From JACJWR01 sp964556255 (lineage in GTDB: Bacteria > Actinomycetota > Actinomycetes > S36-B12 > UBA10799), in NCBI GenBank assembly GCA_964556255.1, contig CAZKVQ010000005.1:18362-82361 (forward strand): 64,000 nt of DNA. Reading direction: 5' to 3'. This document shows positions 35,211 through 44,424 of this stretch, in pieces. Numbering within the stretch: the stretch's first letter is position 1; every line of letters begins with the position of its first letter. The notes beneath the pieces were generated by a model, which saw only the letters and a program-made list of their open reading frames with translations, did not search any database and had not been told where the DNA came from. The position numbers and the translations under genes are program-made.

Positions 35211-37676
35211 TCAGACCCCGGAAGTCACGCGCTCAGGTTCAGGCTCCTCCGGTGCGGCTTCGGACGGGTCATTCTTGGCCAGTTTGGATGGCCACCAGAT
35301 CTTCGAGCCGATGTCGTACGCCAGTGCCGGAACCAACGTCGAGCGAATCACGAAGGTGTCCAACAGCACCCCGATGGCGACTGCGAAGCCGATCTCCCGC
35401 AGGAAGACCAGTGGCAGCACGCCGAGCACCAGGAAGGTGGCCGCCAAGACGATTCCGGCCGAGGTGATCACGCCACCGGTGACCGTGAGCCCGCGAAGGA
35501 TGCCGGGCCTGGTGCCCCTCTTCTGGGATTCCTCCCGCACCCGGGTCCTGAGGAAGATGTTGTAGTCAACACCCAGTGCTACCAGGAAGACGAACGCGAA
35601 CAGCGGGAAGGATGTATCCCCTCCTGGGAACTTGAACACATTGTTGAAGAACAGCGCGCAGACACCGAGGGTCGCGAAGTAGGACAACACCACGGTGCCG
35701 ATCAGCAACAGTGGTGCCACCAGGGCTCGGAGCAGCAGGATGAGGATCACGAAGATGACGGCCAGCACCACCGGGATGATCAGGTTTCGGTCATGCCGTG
35801 ACGCTTGGTCGACATCGAGTTGGGCCGCCGTCTGGCCGCCCACGAGCACCTCGCCACCAGGAACCGCATCGACGCGTTCCCGCAGGTCGGCCACCGTAGC
35901 CTCCGCCTGCTGGCTGTCGGCCGCGGCACTGAGCACCACCTGCAGCTGGATCTGACCGTCGACCACTTTCGGCGGCGCGCTGATAGCGCTGGGCGAGCCG
36001 GGACCGCCGACCGCACCCGTATACGGCAGTACGAGCGCGACACCTGGTGTCTCCTTGACCACCTGCGTCACCTGCTTGGCCTGCTCTGCGTTGGCGATCA
36101 CGATGGTCGGCGTTCCGAGGCCGCCGGCGTAGTGCTGGGTCAACTCCTCCTGACCGACCACCGAGTCGGTGCGCTCGACGAAGGCCTGGGTCGTGGTGAT
36201 TCCGTTGGCCTTCAAGGTCGGGGTGAACGCCGCGAAGCCGAGCATGATCGCCGCGGTCACGATCCAGACGAGGCGCGGACGCTTGCCGACCCCGCCGGCC
36301 ACCTTCGACCAGATCCCGGAGAGTCGCTCGTCCGACTCCCCCACCTTCGGCACCTTGGGCCAGAACGCCCAACGACCAGGGGGGAACTTCTCCCGGGAGA
36401 ACGGTCCCCACCCCGGGCGGACGATCCGCATGATTCCGAAGACGATCCACGCGATGACCGTGACAACAGCCAAGATGCCACCCGCGGCGAGGAAGGGGCC
36501 GGCCGGGATATCGGTGAGCAGGCTCAAGACCAGCCCGATGATCGCCGGCACCAAGAAGGCCAGCACCGGCAACACGACGCTGGGGATGATCAGCAGCGCC
36601 GGCAGGAAGGTGAGCATCACGACGAGGGCGGCGAGGATGCCCAGCGCACTGACCGGTCCGATCGACCGGTTGGAGTTCAATTCGCTCAGCAGCAGGCACA
36701 TCAGGCCGATGCAGACCGTCGCGGCACTGGCCACGATCGGCTCGACCACACCTCTGAGGGCCGCCTTCATCGCTTCGGTGTGTTGCCGATGGTGATGGAG
36801 CTCCTCTCGATACCTCGCCACCAGCAACAGGGCATAGTCCGTCCCGGCGCCGAAAACCAAGACCGTCAGAATCCCCTGGCTCTGCCCGTTGAGCACCAGG
36901 ATGTCGTTCTTGGCCATGAAGTAGACGACGGCGCTGGCCGCCGATAGGGCCATGCCTGCTGCCAGCAGCGGTATCAACCAGAGGAAAGGGCTGCGGTAGA
37001 CCAGGATCAGGATTACTGCGACCACGACCGCGGTAGCCCCGAGCAGAGTGGTGTCGATCGCTCCGAACACCTTGATCAAGTCGGCGAGGATGCCACCCGG
37101 GCCGGTGACGTTGATCCGCAGGGCCGGATAGTCCTTCGCCCCCTCTCGGATGGCATCGGTGACCCCGGCGGTGGTCAGTTCCCCGTTGGACAAGTTCTGG
37201 CCCGCCTTGTCCGCGTTGACAGGAACGTTCAACAGCAGGGCCTGGCCGTCCTGGGACGGAATCGGCACGATCGGCGTCGGATCCAAGTAGGCGCCAACCG
37301 TCGTGCCTCCCTCGACGGGAAGGTCGGGGATCCTGGCGGCGAAGGTGGTGGCGGAGGCAACCTCTGCGGGCGTCAACTTCTGGCCGTTGGGAGAGGTCAC
37401 GACGACAAGTACCGGCAAAGAGTTCTTGGCCGAGAACTTCTTCTGCGCCTCGGCCACCCTGGTCGACTCTGCTGAGGCGGGCAGGAAGGAGGCGTTGTCA
37501 TTCTTCTGAACCTCGCCGAGTTTGCCGGAGAGGGGCCCGGCAACGCTGCCGATCACCAGCCAGGCAATCGCTACGACAACTGCCAACCAGACCCCCCTAC
37601 GGGCCTTGCGGGTGGAGGCGTCTGGGGCAACGAAGACCTGATCATCGGCCGGATCCTGCTGCAGTTGCGCATCCAT
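35211..37676 (-). CDS. MMPL/RND-family transporter
   Basis: 821 residues from ATG 37676, chosen for GGAAGG seven bases upstream. A polar N-terminus of about 30 residues leads to helix 1 (VWLAVVVAIAWLVIGSVAGPL), an outer loop with VVTSPNGQKLTPAEV, a helix bundle with VFGAGTDYALLLVARYREEL, a second outer loop, and a second bundle with LVALGVDYNIFLRTRVREE. This is the compact, normal MMPL form, unlike the larger transporter at 18.2-21.2 kb. Substrate unknown. It is upstream of the sulfotransferase on the same strand, so sulfated lipid or glycolipid export is a speculative link. Confidence 0.85.
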   Translation of the reverse strand: MDAQLQQDPADDQVFVAPDASTRKARRGVWLAVVVAIAWLVIGSVAGPLSGKLGEVQKNDNASFLPASAESTRVAEAQKKFSAKNSLPVLVVVTSPNGQKLTPAEVASATTFAARIPDLPVEGGTTVGAYLDPTPIVPIPSQDGQALLLNVPVNADKAGQNLSNGELTTAGVTDAIREGAKDYPALRINVTGPGGILADLIKVFGAIDTTLLGATAVVVAVILILVYRSPFLWLIPLLAAGMALSAASAVVYFMAKNDILVLNGQSQGILTVLVFGAGTDYALLLVARYREELHHHRQHTEAMKAALRGVVEPIVASAATVCIGLMCLLLSELNSNRSIGPVSALGILAALVVMLTFLPALLIIPSVVLPVLAFLVPAIIGLVLSLLTDIPAGPFLAAGGILAVVTVIAWIVFGIMRIVRPGWGPFSREKFPPGRWAFWPKVPKVGESDERLSGIWSKVAGGVGKRPRLVWIVTAAIMLGFAAFTPTLKANGITTTQAFVERTDSVVGQEELTQHYAGGLGTPTIVIANAEQAKQVTQVVKETPGVALVLPYTGAVGGPGSPSAISAPPKVVDGQIQLQVVLSAAADSQQAEATVADLRERVDAVPGGEVLVGGQTAAQLDVDQASRHDRNLIIPVVLAVIFVILILLLRALVAPLLLIGTVVLSYFATLGVCALFFNNVFKFPGGDTSFPLFAFVFLVALGVDYNIFLRTRVREESQKRGTRPGILRGLTVTGGVITSAGIVLAATFLVLGVLPLVFLREIGFAVAIGVLLDTFVIRSTLVPALAYDIGSKIWWPSKLAKNDPSEAAPEEPEPERVTSGV

Positions 37677-37802
37677 CGGGGGCCCTTCCATAGACCTGGG
37701 AGCAGGGTTGGTCAGTCTCTGACAGGAATCTAGGCCATGTCGTTGCACGGGCAACACGAGACGGCAGAAGTCGCCGAAGCGCGCGATGTCGACGTGGCGG
37801 CC

Positions 37803-38846
37803 TCAGGGAACCTGGGACGGCTCCTGCCACAGGTTGATCCCGGCGTCCCGGGCGTACCGATCAATCTCCGCGAGCTCCTCATCGGTGAAGTCGACTCCGC
37901 GCACCGCGCCGACCGTGTCGGCCAACTGGCCGACGCTGCTGGCCCCAACCAGCGTCGACGTCACCCGCGGATCGCGCAATGTCCACGCCACCGCGAGTTG
38001 CGCCAGTGTCTGACCGCGGCCGTGGGCGATGTCCCGCAGTCCACGGACGGCCGCCAACCTCTCAGCAGTGAGCCACCCCGGCTGAAACGAGGACTCCCGG
38101 GCAGCTCGCGAATCTGAGGGGATTCCGTCCAGGTAGCGATCGGTGAGCATTCCCTGGGCGAGCGGGCTGAAGGCGATACAGCCCGCACCGACCTCGGCGA
38201 GGGTGTCCAGCAGGCCCTCCTCTATCCACCGGTTGAACATCGAATAGGAAGGTTGGTGGATCAGCAGCGGGGTGCCGAGATCTCGAAGCAGTGCCGCAGC
38301 CCGCAGGGTTCGGGCAGGCGAATACGAGGAGATCCCGGCGTACAGGGCCTTTCCCTGGGTGACAGCGGACGCGAGGGCACCCATCGTCTCCTCCAGCGGA
38401 GTGCCGGGGTCGGCCCGGTGGCTATAGAAGATGTCGACGTAGTCCAGCCCCAGGCGGTCCAGGCTCTGGTCCAGGCTGGCGAGCAGGTACTTGCGCGATC
38501 CCAGGTTGCCGTAGGGGCCGGGCCACATATCCCAGCCGGCCTTCGTCGAGATGATCAGCTCATCTCGGAGTCCCGAGAAATCCTCTCGGAGGATGCGACC
38601 GACATTGAGCTCCGCCGAGCCATACGGCGGGCCATAGTTGTTGGCCAGGTCGAAATGGGTGATCCCGGCGTCAAATGCGGCCCGCATCAGCGCGCGCTGC
38701 TTGGCCACCGGGGTGTCATCGCCGAAGTTGTGCCAGAAGCCCAGCGAGATGGCCGGCAACGTCAGACCGCTGCGACCGCATCGGCGCTGCGGCATCCGCT
38801 CGTCGTACCGCTCCGGATCGGGCAGGTACGTGTGCGGGGGTGACAT
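37803..38846 (-). CDS. Aldo/keto reductase, YghZ-like
   Basis: 347 residues. It opens with MPQRRCGRSGLTLPAISLGFWHNFG, the usual start of the YghZ/AKR14 group. The catalytic tetrad can be placed: Asp and Tyr in FDLANNYGPPYGSAE, Lys in ISTKAGWD, His in FYSHRAD. The NADPH site at the C-terminus includes TSTLVGASSVGQL. The E. coli YghZ member reduces L-glyceraldehyde 3-phosphate and methylglyoxal-like aldehydes. The ATG at 38846 (MSPPHTYLPDPERY) was chosen by family fit. It is divergent from the fucosidase across 200 bases. Confidence 0.85.
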   Translation of the reverse strand: MSPPHTYLPDPERYDERMPQRRCGRSGLTLPAISLGFWHNFGDDTPVAKQRALMRAAFDAGITHFDLANNYGPPYGSAELNVGRILREDFSGLRDELIISTKAGWDMWPGPYGNLGSRKYLLASLDQSLDRLGLDYVDIFYSHRADPGTPLEETMGALASAVTQGKALYAGISSYSPARTLRAAALLRDLGTPLLIHQPSYSMFNRWIEEGLLDTLAEVGAGCIAFSPLAQGMLTDRYLDGIPSDSRAARESSFQPGWLTAERLAAVRGLRDIAHGRGQTLAQLAVAWTLRDPRVTSTLVGASSVGQLADTVGAVRGVDFTDEELAEIDRYARDAGINLWQEPSQVP

Positions 38847-38962
38847 GTGCACGAATCTGCCACCCAGGTCGGCCCGACGCCACCGGGCGGCAGCGATCGG
38901 GCGCGCATGCCGGCCACCAACCGAGCACGGCGGCCCCTTCCGGCAGTACTGTGACAGCCACA

Positions 38963-38978
38963 TCGTCAAAGGTGACGA
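38963..38978. promoter_or_regulatory. 16-bp dyad between the aldo/keto reductase and fucosidase genes
   Basis: TCGTCA-AAGG-TGACGA is a perfect 6-base dyad with a four-base spacer, in the shared divergent intergenic region 69 bases before the fucosidase ATG. It has the form of an operator for a dimeric regulator, but no regulator gene lies next to it. Confidence 0.3.
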
Positions 38979-39046
38979 AGCGCCGCATCGCGGGGCACGA
39001 GGCGCCTGGGGATCAGGGCCGCGTGCCCGACGGGAGAGGTACACGA

Positions 39047-40540
39047 ATGTACGAGCCGACCTGGGATTCCGTCAGCACTCACCCGCTGCCGACGTGGTAC
39101 GACGACGCGAAGCTGGGCATCTTCCTGCACTGGGGTCTCTACTCGATACCTGGTTGGGCACCTCAAGTGCCCAACATCCAGGAACTACTGCGCACCAAGG
39201 GTCCCAAGGCCATGCTGTGGGACAACCCGTACGCGGAGTGGTACCTCAACACCATGCAGCTTCCGGGCAGCCCGACCAACATCCACCACGTGCAGACGTA
39301 TGGTCAGGACTTCGAATACGACGGCTTCCGTCCCGCCTTCGATGAGGGAAGCATGGCCGCCGATCTTGACGAACTCGCAGGTGTCTGCGCCGCCGCAGGT
39401 GCCAGGTACGTGGTCCTGACCACCAAGCACCATGAGGGATTCACCCTGTGGCCCGCCAGCATCCCGCATCCGAGAAAAGGCTTCTACCACGCCCAGCGCG
39501 ACATCGTCGGCGACCTGGGCGCGGCCGTTCGACGACGCGACATGCGGATGGGCCTCTACTACTCCGGTGGCTACGACTGGCCGTTCAACGACGCCGTGTT
39601 GAGCAACCCCGCGGACGCCAGCCTGGCGGTTCCCACCGGGGCCGAGTACCGGGAGTATGCGGAGGCACATGTGCGTGAACTGATTGACCGCTACCAACCG
39701 TCGGTGCTGTGGAACGACATCTGCTGGCCGGGCGGTGGCAACCTGGCCGAGCTGTTCGCCCACTACTACAACACCGTGACCGACGGGGTCGTCAACGATC
39801 GATGGCTGGAAGCCGAGGGCGACCGGACCGCGGTCGGGGACGCGCTCGCCCGCGGACTCGGAAGTGCGATCCAGGCGATGTGGCACTACATCCCGGAGAG
39901 CGCGAAGTCGCTGACGTTTCCGGCGGCCCACCACTACGACTTCAACACCCCGGAGTACGCGAAGTTCGATCACATCGTGACCAAGAAGTGGGAGTCGACG
40001 CGAGGTGTCGGACACTCGTTCGGGGCCAACCGCAACGAGCGTCCCGAGGACATCGTGACGACCACCGAACTGGTGAGGTCGTTCAGCGACATCGTCTCGA
40101 AGAACGGCAACCTCCTCATCGGCATCGGCCCGGGGCCCGACGGCCGGATCGCCGACCAACAGGCCGCCCCCCTGCGCGGCCTCGGCTCCTGGCTGGCGGT
40201 GAACGGGGAGGCCATCTATGGATCCCGACCCTGGGATGTCGCGGCGACGGAGACCACGGAAGGTACCGAAGTGAGATTCACCCGCAACGGCGACGAGGTC
40301 TACGCGATCCTGCTGGATTTGCCCGGTAGCAGGACCTTCGGTCTCCGGGGCGTCGACGCGTCCGCCGTCTCTGATGTGCGCCTGCTCGGCGTTGACGAGG
40401 CAATCGCCTGGAACGTCTCCGGCAGAGATCTCACCGTGACGCTGCCCGAACGCGTTCCGGTCGCCGCGGCCTATGTGTTGTCGTTGGGACGCGGAGCTCG
40501 CGCCATCACGACCGAGACCACGACGTCCGCTGCCCCCTGA
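39047..40540 (+). CDS. Alpha-L-fucosidase (GH29), apparently cytoplasmic
   Basis: 497 residues. The GH29 fold starts at once with YDDAKLGIFLHWGLYSIPGW, followed by YVVLTTKHHEGFTLWPA. The catalytic nucleophile is expected as Asp224 in SVLWNDICWPGGGN. A C-terminal beta-sandwich follows from about residue 380. It cleaves terminal alpha-L-fucose from glycans. There is no signal peptide, so the enzyme seems intracellular and would need imported oligosaccharides. The ATG at 39047 has GAGAGG about eight bases upstream; the long open frame before it lacks GH29 similarity. Divergent from the aldo/keto reductase. Confidence 0.9.
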   Translation: MYEPTWDSVSTHPLPTWYDDAKLGIFLHWGLYSIPGWAPQVPNIQELLRTKGPKAMLWDNPYAEWYLNTMQLPGSPTNIHHVQTYGQDFEYDGFRPAFDEGSMAADLDELAGVCAAAGARYVVLTTKHHEGFTLWPASIPHPRKGFYHAQRDIVGDLGAAVRRRDMRMGLYYSGGYDWPFNDAVLSNPADASLAVPTGAEYREYAEAHVRELIDRYQPSVLWNDICWPGGGNLAELFAHYYNTVTDGVVNDRWLEAEGDRTAVGDALARGLGSAIQAMWHYIPESAKSLTFPAAHHYDFNTPEYAKFDHIVTKKWESTRGVGHSFGANRNERPEDIVTTTELVRSFSDIVSKNGNLLIGIGPGPDGRIADQQAAPLRGLGSWLAVNGEAIYGSRPWDVAATETTEGTEVRFTRNGDEVYAILLDLPGSRTFGLRGVDASAVSDVRLLGVDEAIAWNVSGRDLTVTLPERVPVAAAYVLSLGRGARAITTETTTSAAP

Positions 40541-40592
40541 AGGAGCGGCCGGGCAGCCACCGACCGTGGGCGCCGTGGGGGGTGCATATCGG

Positions 40593-41747
40593 CTACTTGG
40601 GCCAGTGCTCGCGTGTGCCGGGATCGTCGGTTTCACCCCGCTCCGGTTCGCGCGGGGTCTGGATCGCCTCTCCCGGTCGACGGTTCGCGGGACGACCGGG
40701 CGAGATGACCGGCAGCGGTGGCCGCCGGGGCCCACTCCATGGCGCGGGGACAGCATCGATGCGGGCAGCGAGCTCGTAGACGATGGACTCGTAGTTGGCG
40801 CGCCAGCCGCGGAAATGCTGATAGGCCTCGGCAGGTTCCCTCTCGATCTCGTAGCCAACAGCCTGCAGCATCGAGCATTCCTGCAGGAAGTCTTCCAACG
40901 AGACCGCCGAGGGTGTCTCCGGCGAGGGATCTGGATCGTACGGAATGCCTTCGACATCGGCGAGATCGCGAAGGCAGACGACGCCTTGCCTGATGGCCAG
41001 CCGCATGTTGCCCTGCGGCAGGCTGGGGTTCAGCGCCAACCTCATGGCGGCCGCGTCCATCACACAGAGCAGCGACACCAGCCAACTGTGCAAGGGCCTG
41101 GCGGAACGCATATGGATGAGGATGGGGAAATTCGCGTGGCTCTCCCCCACCTGTGCTGCCCACTCCTCCCAGGCGGGCCAAAGGTCGTCCAGCTTGGACG
41201 TGTTGGACACCATCGCGTGGCGGGCCAACAACTCCGGGGCCCAATTGGGTTCACCTGCGCGGGCATGCAGCAACCCGACCTCGCCCTCGCGCCGCTGATA
41301 GGCCGCGTACATGGTCGGCAGATAGCCGATCAGCAAGCCGATCACGATCGGCCCGGTGGCGGCCGCAGCGAAATCGATGAAGGTCAGGGTGTACCTGTCA
41401 TCACTGGCGAACCCCAAGGTGAACAGGCTCGAACCCGCCTCCCGGAAAGCAGCGGCCATACCTAGGTTGGACGTGGCGAACAACAGGCAGGCATAGGCCA
41501 CGAAGAACATCGCCAACCACATCAGCAACGACGTCACGATGCTGATCGACGAGACCCACAGCAGGATGCGATCGCGGGTGTAGTAGTTGCTGCTGCGATG
41601 GGCAACAACTCGAAAGGCCGTCAGCAGCCGGCGGTTCTTCCACGACACCAGCCCCGAACTGCCCCGCGGCACCACCAGCGTACGCAGCACCGAGGAGCAG
41701 GCCCCGAACCAGAGCCACAGCCCCGCCAGCCCCACCAGCCAGTTCAT
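40593..41747 (-). CDS. Unrecognised membrane protein with a potassium-channel-like pore motif
   Basis: 384 residues, not recognised with certainty. An N-terminal helix (about 1-22) is followed by a helix at 62-90, a short amphipathic stretch and the motif SSLFTLGFASDD (106-117), then a helix at about 121-146. This helix, pore-loop, helix order and the TLGF sequence recall the two-helix K+ channel pore (TVGYGD/TLGFGD), but the GxG filter is not intact (GFAS). The remaining 235 residues are cytoplasmic and mostly helical, with a Pro/Arg-rich end. It could be a divergent ion channel or an unrelated protein. It is convergent with the fucosidase. Confidence 0.6.
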   Translation of the reverse strand: MNWLVGLAGLWLWFGACSSVLRTLVVPRGSSGLVSWKNRRLLTAFRVVAHRSSNYYTRDRILLWVSSISIVTSLLMWLAMFFVAYACLLFATSNLGMAAAFREAGSSLFTLGFASDDRYTLTFIDFAAAATGPIVIGLLIGYLPTMYAAYQRREGEVGLLHARAGEPNWAPELLARHAMVSNTSKLDDLWPAWEEWAAQVGESHANFPILIHMRSARPLHSWLVSLLCVMDAAAMRLALNPSLPQGNMRLAIRQGVVCLRDLADVEGIPYDPDPSPETPSAVSLEDFLQECSMLQAVGYEIEREPAEAYQHFRGWRANYESIVYELAARIDAVPAPWSGPRRPPLPVISPGRPANRRPGEAIQTPREPERGETDDPGTREHWPK

Positions 41748-41865
41748 GGGGGAACCCTACTGAAGGCAGCAGCAGGCCGTGGGCCTTCGAGGATGGCACG
41801 GCCCACCACCACCCACTGGGACAACGCCGCAGTGACCGTCTCCTTGCACGTGAGTCGCTACTAGG

Positions 41866-43449
41866 TCAATCCTGAACGTTGCGGGCCCGCCAACTCACCG
41901 AGCCGACCACCAGCAAGACCAGCGCGACACCCAGCAGCAGTGCCAACTGGGCTATCGACACGTCACCTCCGGGAAGTTTGGGGCTGTGGGCGAAGGGCGA
42001 GAGTTTCAGCACCCAGTTGGGAAGCTGCCACAGGACACCGAACTCCCCCAGCACGATGAAAGCCACCAGCAGAGCCCACGCCCCGACCACCCACCGCGGC
42101 AGCACGCCGAAGATGGCCATGACGATCCCCACCATCACCCAGATCGCGGGGATCTGCGCCGCCGCTGCGCCCGTCACCCGCACCACCTGCCCGAGCACAT
42201 CACCTGTCGCGATTCCGTGGGTCAGCCCGATCGCGGCACCCGCGGCGAGGGCCAGAACGGCTGCCCCGAGAAGCGCGATGACCAGATGGCTCCATGCCCA
42301 CTGCAGTCTCGAGGTAGCCGTCGAGAGCAGCAGCTCCACGTGCCCGTTGACCTCCTCCGATCGCAAGCGTGAGCTGGAAGCCACAGCGTAGGCCGCTGCC
42401 ACCAGGCACAGGATCGCCACTTCGGCCGCGAGGAACGCCGCGGTGAGGGCCTGCTCGCCGCCGAGCGCCATCACGTACTTCGACATCTGCGGGGAGTCGA
42501 GCAGTCCGGCGACGTTGCTGACCACTGAGCCCAGCACAAGACCCATCAGCACGATTCCGACGAACCAGGCGGCGAACATCCCCCGCTGCAAGCGCCAAGC
42601 CAGACCGACGACCCCACTCAGGTTGCCCTTGGAGGGACCCGGGCGATCCGGCAGGTACCCCGAGCCGAGGTCCCGATGGGCCCGCAGCGCGAAGGCAACC
42701 GGGATCAGGATCAAAGTGGCCACCACCGGAAGCACGATCACCCACCAACGATCGCCGGCGAAAGGGCGGAACTGCTGGCTCCAACCGATCGGCGACAGCC
42801 ACGAGAGCACCCCCGGATTGCCGGCTGCGAGGTCGCCGACTGCCCGGAGTGCATACGAGGCTCCGACCGCAGCCATGCCCAGCCCGAGCGCGGCTCGTGC
42901 CGACGTGGTGACCTGCGCCATCACCGCGCCTATCGCGGTAAACACCATGCCACTGCACGCCCACCCCAGCCCGAACGCAATCGCTCCGGGCCACGGTAGG
43001 CCGGTTGTGCCGAGTCCGAGGGCGGTCGTGGCTCCCAACAGGAAGCTGGAGCCGATGCCGACGACGAGGGCGGCGGTCAGCGGGGCCGCCCGACCCACCG
43101 CCCCGGCATCGACGAGTTCCATACGGCCGGTCTCCTCCTCGGCCCTGGTGTGGCGCACTGCGATGAAGACGAAGAGAATCGCGACGAGCGCAGCACCGAA
43201 CGCCGTCAGCTTGATCAGCGAGATGGCCCCCAGCGAGGTCGGGTCGTAGACCTTCCCGTAGAGGGCCACGAAGGCGCCGGTTGCGTTGAGGGTGTCGGCC
43301 GCGGATGTCAGGGACGCCTGCGTCGGATACAGGTCCTTGGTGGCCGTCACCGAGAACACGACCATCAGCGACAGGCCGAGAATCCAGGCGGGGAGGAGGA
43401 TCCGGTCGCGCCTCAGGGCGAGACGGATCAGCACCCAGGTACCAGTCAT
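41866..43449 (-). CDS. ABC transporter permease (polyketide-antibiotic exporter type)
   Basis: 527 residues with about twelve membrane helices in two similar halves. This is the layout of the actinobacterial 'exporter of polyketide antibiotics' permeases, and the length of about 530 fits. Motifs include LRRDRILLPAWILGLSLMV at the start and EETGRMELVDAGAVGR, repeated in the second half as RSEEVNGHVELLLSTATSR. Its ATG overlaps the ATPase stop (ATGA), so it is paired with the ABC protein upstream. Substrate unknown; drug or antibiotic resistance is possible. Confidence 0.85.
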   Translation of the reverse strand: MTGTWVLIRLALRRDRILLPAWILGLSLMVVFSVTATKDLYPTQASLTSAADTLNATGAFVALYGKVYDPTSLGAISLIKLTAFGAALVAILFVFIAVRHTRAEEETGRMELVDAGAVGRAAPLTAALVVGIGSSFLLGATTALGLGTTGLPWPGAIAFGLGWACSGMVFTAIGAVMAQVTTSARAALGLGMAAVGASYALRAVGDLAAGNPGVLSWLSPIGWSQQFRPFAGDRWWVIVLPVVATLILIPVAFALRAHRDLGSGYLPDRPGPSKGNLSGVVGLAWRLQRGMFAAWFVGIVLMGLVLGSVVSNVAGLLDSPQMSKYVMALGGEQALTAAFLAAEVAILCLVAAAYAVASSSRLRSEEVNGHVELLLSTATSRLQWAWSHLVIALLGAAVLALAAGAAIGLTHGIATGDVLGQVVRVTGAAAAQIPAIWVMVGIVMAIFGVLPRWVVGAWALLVAFIVLGEFGVLWQLPNWVLKLSPFAHSPKLPGGDVSIAQLALLLGVALVLLVVGSVSWRARNVQD

Positions 43450-44402
43450 GTCCCGCCATCCCGATCGGCGGGTGTCGAGGCCGTCGTGTAATGCCGGAGG
43501 AACAACTCCTCCAGCGTGGGCGGATGGCTGACCAGCGATCCGATACCCGCCCGCGCGAGAGCGCCCACAAGCGGGTCCATACCCTCGGCATCCACCTGTG
43601 CACTGATACTGGTGCCCTCGATGACGAGATCGTGCACGCCGGGAATGTCCGCAAGACCTGCAGGTACCTCCCTGACCTGAGCGGAGACGGCGGTGCGGGT
43701 CAGGTGGCGCAGGTCCGACAACGTGCCCGACTCGACCACGATCCCGTCACGAATGATGCTCACCCTGTCGCTGAGCGCTTCCGCCTCGCTGAGGATGTGG
43801 GAACTGAGCAGTACGGTGCGCCCGGAGGCACGCAATTCGGCCACGCACTCCTTGAAGGCGGCCTCCATCAACGGGTCCAGCCCGGCCGTCGGTTCGTCGA
43901 GCAGATACAACTCGACATCGCTGGCGAGGGCCGCGATAAGCGCGACCTTCTGCCGGTTTCCCTTCGAGTAGGTGCGGCCCTTCTTGGTCGGATCCAGGTC
44001 GAACCGTGCGATGAGCGAGGCCCTCCTGGCGGGGTCGATCCCCCCTCTGAGCCGACCGAGCAGGTCGATTACTTCGCCGCCAGAGAGGTTGGGCCAGAGG
44101 TTGACATCGCCGGGGACGTAGGCGAGACGTCGATGGAGCTCGGCAGGTTGGCGCCACGGGTCCATCCCGAGCACGGCCATGCTGCCGCCGTCTGAACGCA
44201 GCAGCCCCAGCAGCAGCCGCAATGTGGTGGTCTTGCCGGACCCGTTGGGGCCCAGGAAAGCATGTACCTCGCCGGGGAGTACCCGCAGGTCCAGACCCTT
44301 GAGCACTTCCGTGCGGCCGAAGTTCTTCCGCAGTCCGACGACCTCGATCACAACGCCGTCGTCGACCGCGGGGTCGGTGGCCTCAGTCGCCTGTGTGTCC
44401 AT
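43446..44402 (-). CDS. ABC transporter ATP-binding protein
   Basis: 318 residues. The Walker A motif is GPNGSGKTTT near 47, the signature region YSKGNRQKVALI replaces the usual LSGGQ with a slightly altered form, and Walker B with the D-loop reads LYLLDEPTAGLDPL. The C-terminal region of about 95 residues (with HDLVIEGTSISAQVDAEG) is the usual DrrA-like extension. It drives the exporter made by the next gene. The stop overlaps the permease start by four bases. Confidence 0.9.
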   Translation of the reverse strand: MDTQATEATDPAVDDGVVIEVVGLRKNFGRTEVLKGLDLRVLPGEVHAFLGPNGSGKTTTLRLLLGLLRSDGGSMAVLGMDPWRQPAELHRRLAYVPGDVNLWPNLSGGEVIDLLGRLRGGIDPARRASLIARFDLDPTKKGRTYSKGNRQKVALIAALASDVELYLLDEPTAGLDPLMEAAFKECVAELRASGRTVLLSSHILSEAEALSDRVSIIRDGIVVESGTLSDLRHLTRTAVSAQVREVPAGLADIPGVHDLVIEGTSISAQVDAEGMDPLVGALARAGIGSLVSHPPTLEELFLRHYTTASTPADRDGGT

Positions 44403-44424
44403 ACTTCATTTGTACTCCAGGGCG

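Noticed and set aside
39185..40957. A 590-codon open frame antisense to the alpha-L-fucosidase
   Set aside because: It lies fully over a gene with clear GH29 motifs, its peptide has no recognisable domain, and long antisense frames are common in high-GC DNA.
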